DNA from: Bacteroidales bacterium | Lineage (GTDB): Bacteria; Bacteroidota; Bacteroidia; Bacteroidales; UBA4417 | Assembly (NCBI GenBank): GCA_016707705.1 | Contig: JADJHD010000047.1 | Coordinates: 1 to 7,494 of the forward strand | Direction: 5' to 3' | DNA: 7,494 nt | Part shown: positions 6,521 to 7,494 of the stretch, one piece after another | How the letters are laid out: each line of letters begins with the position of its first letter | How positions within the stretch are numbered: the stretch's first letter is position 1 | Program-made: the position numbers and the translations under genes | The notes under the pieces: generated by a model | Database searches by the model: none | What the model was told of the DNA's origin: nothing | What the model saw: only the letters and a program-made list of their open reading frames with translations

Positions 6521-7494
6521 GGCCTGAGTAGTGCAGAGGCAGAGGAAAAACTGCGAAAGGAAGGATATAACCTCCTGCCCTCCTCAAAACCAAGGAATTT
6601 CTTCCATACCGCCCTCGGTGTAATCAAGGAGCCTATGTTCATCCTTCTGGTTGGATGTGGCTCCTTACATGGTCATGGCGACCTTCAGGAAGAATCATGC
6701 TCCAGTTTCTGGTTGTGATTATGGGTATTGAATACATGCAGGAACGAAAAACCGAAAAAGCGCTGGATGCCCTGAAAGATATGGCCAGTCCAAGAGCCCT
6801 GGTAATAAGGGATGGCAAGGAAATAAGAATTGCCGGCATCGAGGTGGTGAAAGGTGATAATATCGTTTTGCAGGAAGGTGACAGGGTGCCAGCTGATGCA
6901 ACCGTTCTTTATTCAGTAAACCTCATGGCTGATGAATCCCTGTTAACAGGTGAGGCTGTCCCGGTTAGAAAGAGCGAATGGAATGGAAAGGATGAATACT
7001 CCGAACCCGGAGGTGATGACTTCCCTTATGTGTATTCCGGCACAATGATAGTGCAGGGAAATGGAATCGCTCTCGTAACCCAAACCGGCATAAATACCGA
7101 GATGGGAAAGATTGGAAAGGAATTGCAGGATGTTACAGGAACCAACAAAGCTAACTGGAAATGGGTAAGCTGGTAAAAAGCTAACCATCATTGCTGCCAT
7201 CCTGTGTATTCTGGTGGTGGTCGGATTTACCCTTTCAAGAGGCAATTTCATGAATGGAATCCTCGCTGGCATTACCCTTGCCATGGCAGTGCTTCCAGAA
7301 GAATTTCCGGTTATCCTTACTGTCTTCATGGCCCTTGGCGCATGGAGGATGTCGAAAAAAAAGGTGCTCACCAGAAATCCCGCAGCCATTGAAACCCTCG
7401 GCTCGGCTACAATCCTTTGCACCGATAAAACCGGCACCTCACCCTGAACCGCATGACAGTTACCAAACTTTTCGGCAAGGATTTTCTGTCAGCC
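6521..7494 (+). CDS. Cation-translocating P-type ATPase (P2-like), no start codon, several frameshifts, runs off the window
   Basis: Membrane ion pump, N-terminal portion only. It begins abruptly after the Usp stop with GLSSAEAEEKLRKEGYNLLP, the cation-ATPase N-terminal motif, then EPMFILLVGCGSL (M1) and QFLVVIMGIEYMQERKTEKA (M2). The actuator domain follows (ALVIRDGKEIRIAG, VPADATVLYS, ADESLLTGEAVPVRK with TGE at 6946-6954), then M3 (LTIIAAILCILVVVGFTL), M4 (AMAVLPEEFPVILTVFMAL) and the phosphorylation loop DKTGT (7424-7438), continuing in a shifted frame as TLNRMTVTKLFGKDFLSA. Breaks occur near 6668, 6678 and 6692 (three within 25 bases), 7157, 7175-7179 (A5 run) and 7439 (a missing C). The M4 PEEFPV replaces the PEGL of Ca2+ pumps, so the transported ion is uncertain. 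Lack of CPx in M4 excludes a P1B heavy-metal pump. There is no ATG before the motif: the native start appears lost. Confidence 0.88.

Noticed and set aside
6943..7437. 164-residue minus-strand open frame opposite the ATPase
   Set aside because: The + strand encodes unmistakable P-type ATPase motifs across this stretch; the antisense frame shows no family features.

Overview
The window looks like chromosomal DNA from a member of the Bacteroidota, probably a Bacteroidales-type environmental lineage. The evidence is moderate GC with AT-rich intergenic gaps, starts without clear Shine-Dalgarno sequences, a TAnnTTTG-type -7 box, and families typical of the phylum: an HMA-like/AraC regulator, a DUF6600-type aromatic-rich exported protein, and an OmpA C-terminus of Bacteroidota type. 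All recognisable genes are on the + strand.

Layout. 3-218: end of an OmpA/MotB-like outer-membrane protein. 229-1199: L-lactate/malate dehydrogenase family enzyme. 1304-2652: exported DUF6600-like protein with a repetitive N/Q/P/K-rich tail. 2653-3035: non-coding stretch with a promoter-like element. 3036-3325: probable small exported/membrane protein. 3410-3961: AraC-type regulator with an N-terminal CxxC HMA-like domain. 3991-4883: soluble PAS-less histidine kinase. 4883-5042: MITE-like imperfect hairpin. 5335-5955: coiled-coil/PAS protein. 6224-6520: truncated universal stress protein, followed directly in the same frame by a cation P-type ATPase (6521 to the window end).

Most interesting signal. 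Three intergenic regions carry the same long element: ATGTGTGAATWATGTA, exactly 14 bases, then TTGTRTAA. They lie upstream of the small-protein/AraC/kinase group, the PAS gene and the Usp/ATPase pair. In two of the three, a TTTG -7 core starts exactly 34 bases after the start of TTGTRTAA. This suggests a small regulon of sensing and stress genes under one activator. The half-site spacing (about 11 and 21 bases) would fit an AraC-family protein, possibly the one encoded in the window.

Caution. Six of the nine genes contain single-base indels (about 16 in total, several in short homopolymers). Conserved protein sequence resumes in another frame each time, and corrected lengths are normal. This looks more like uncorrected sequencing error than old pseudogenes. 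The Usp-ATPase junction is different: it appears to have lost a block of sequence.
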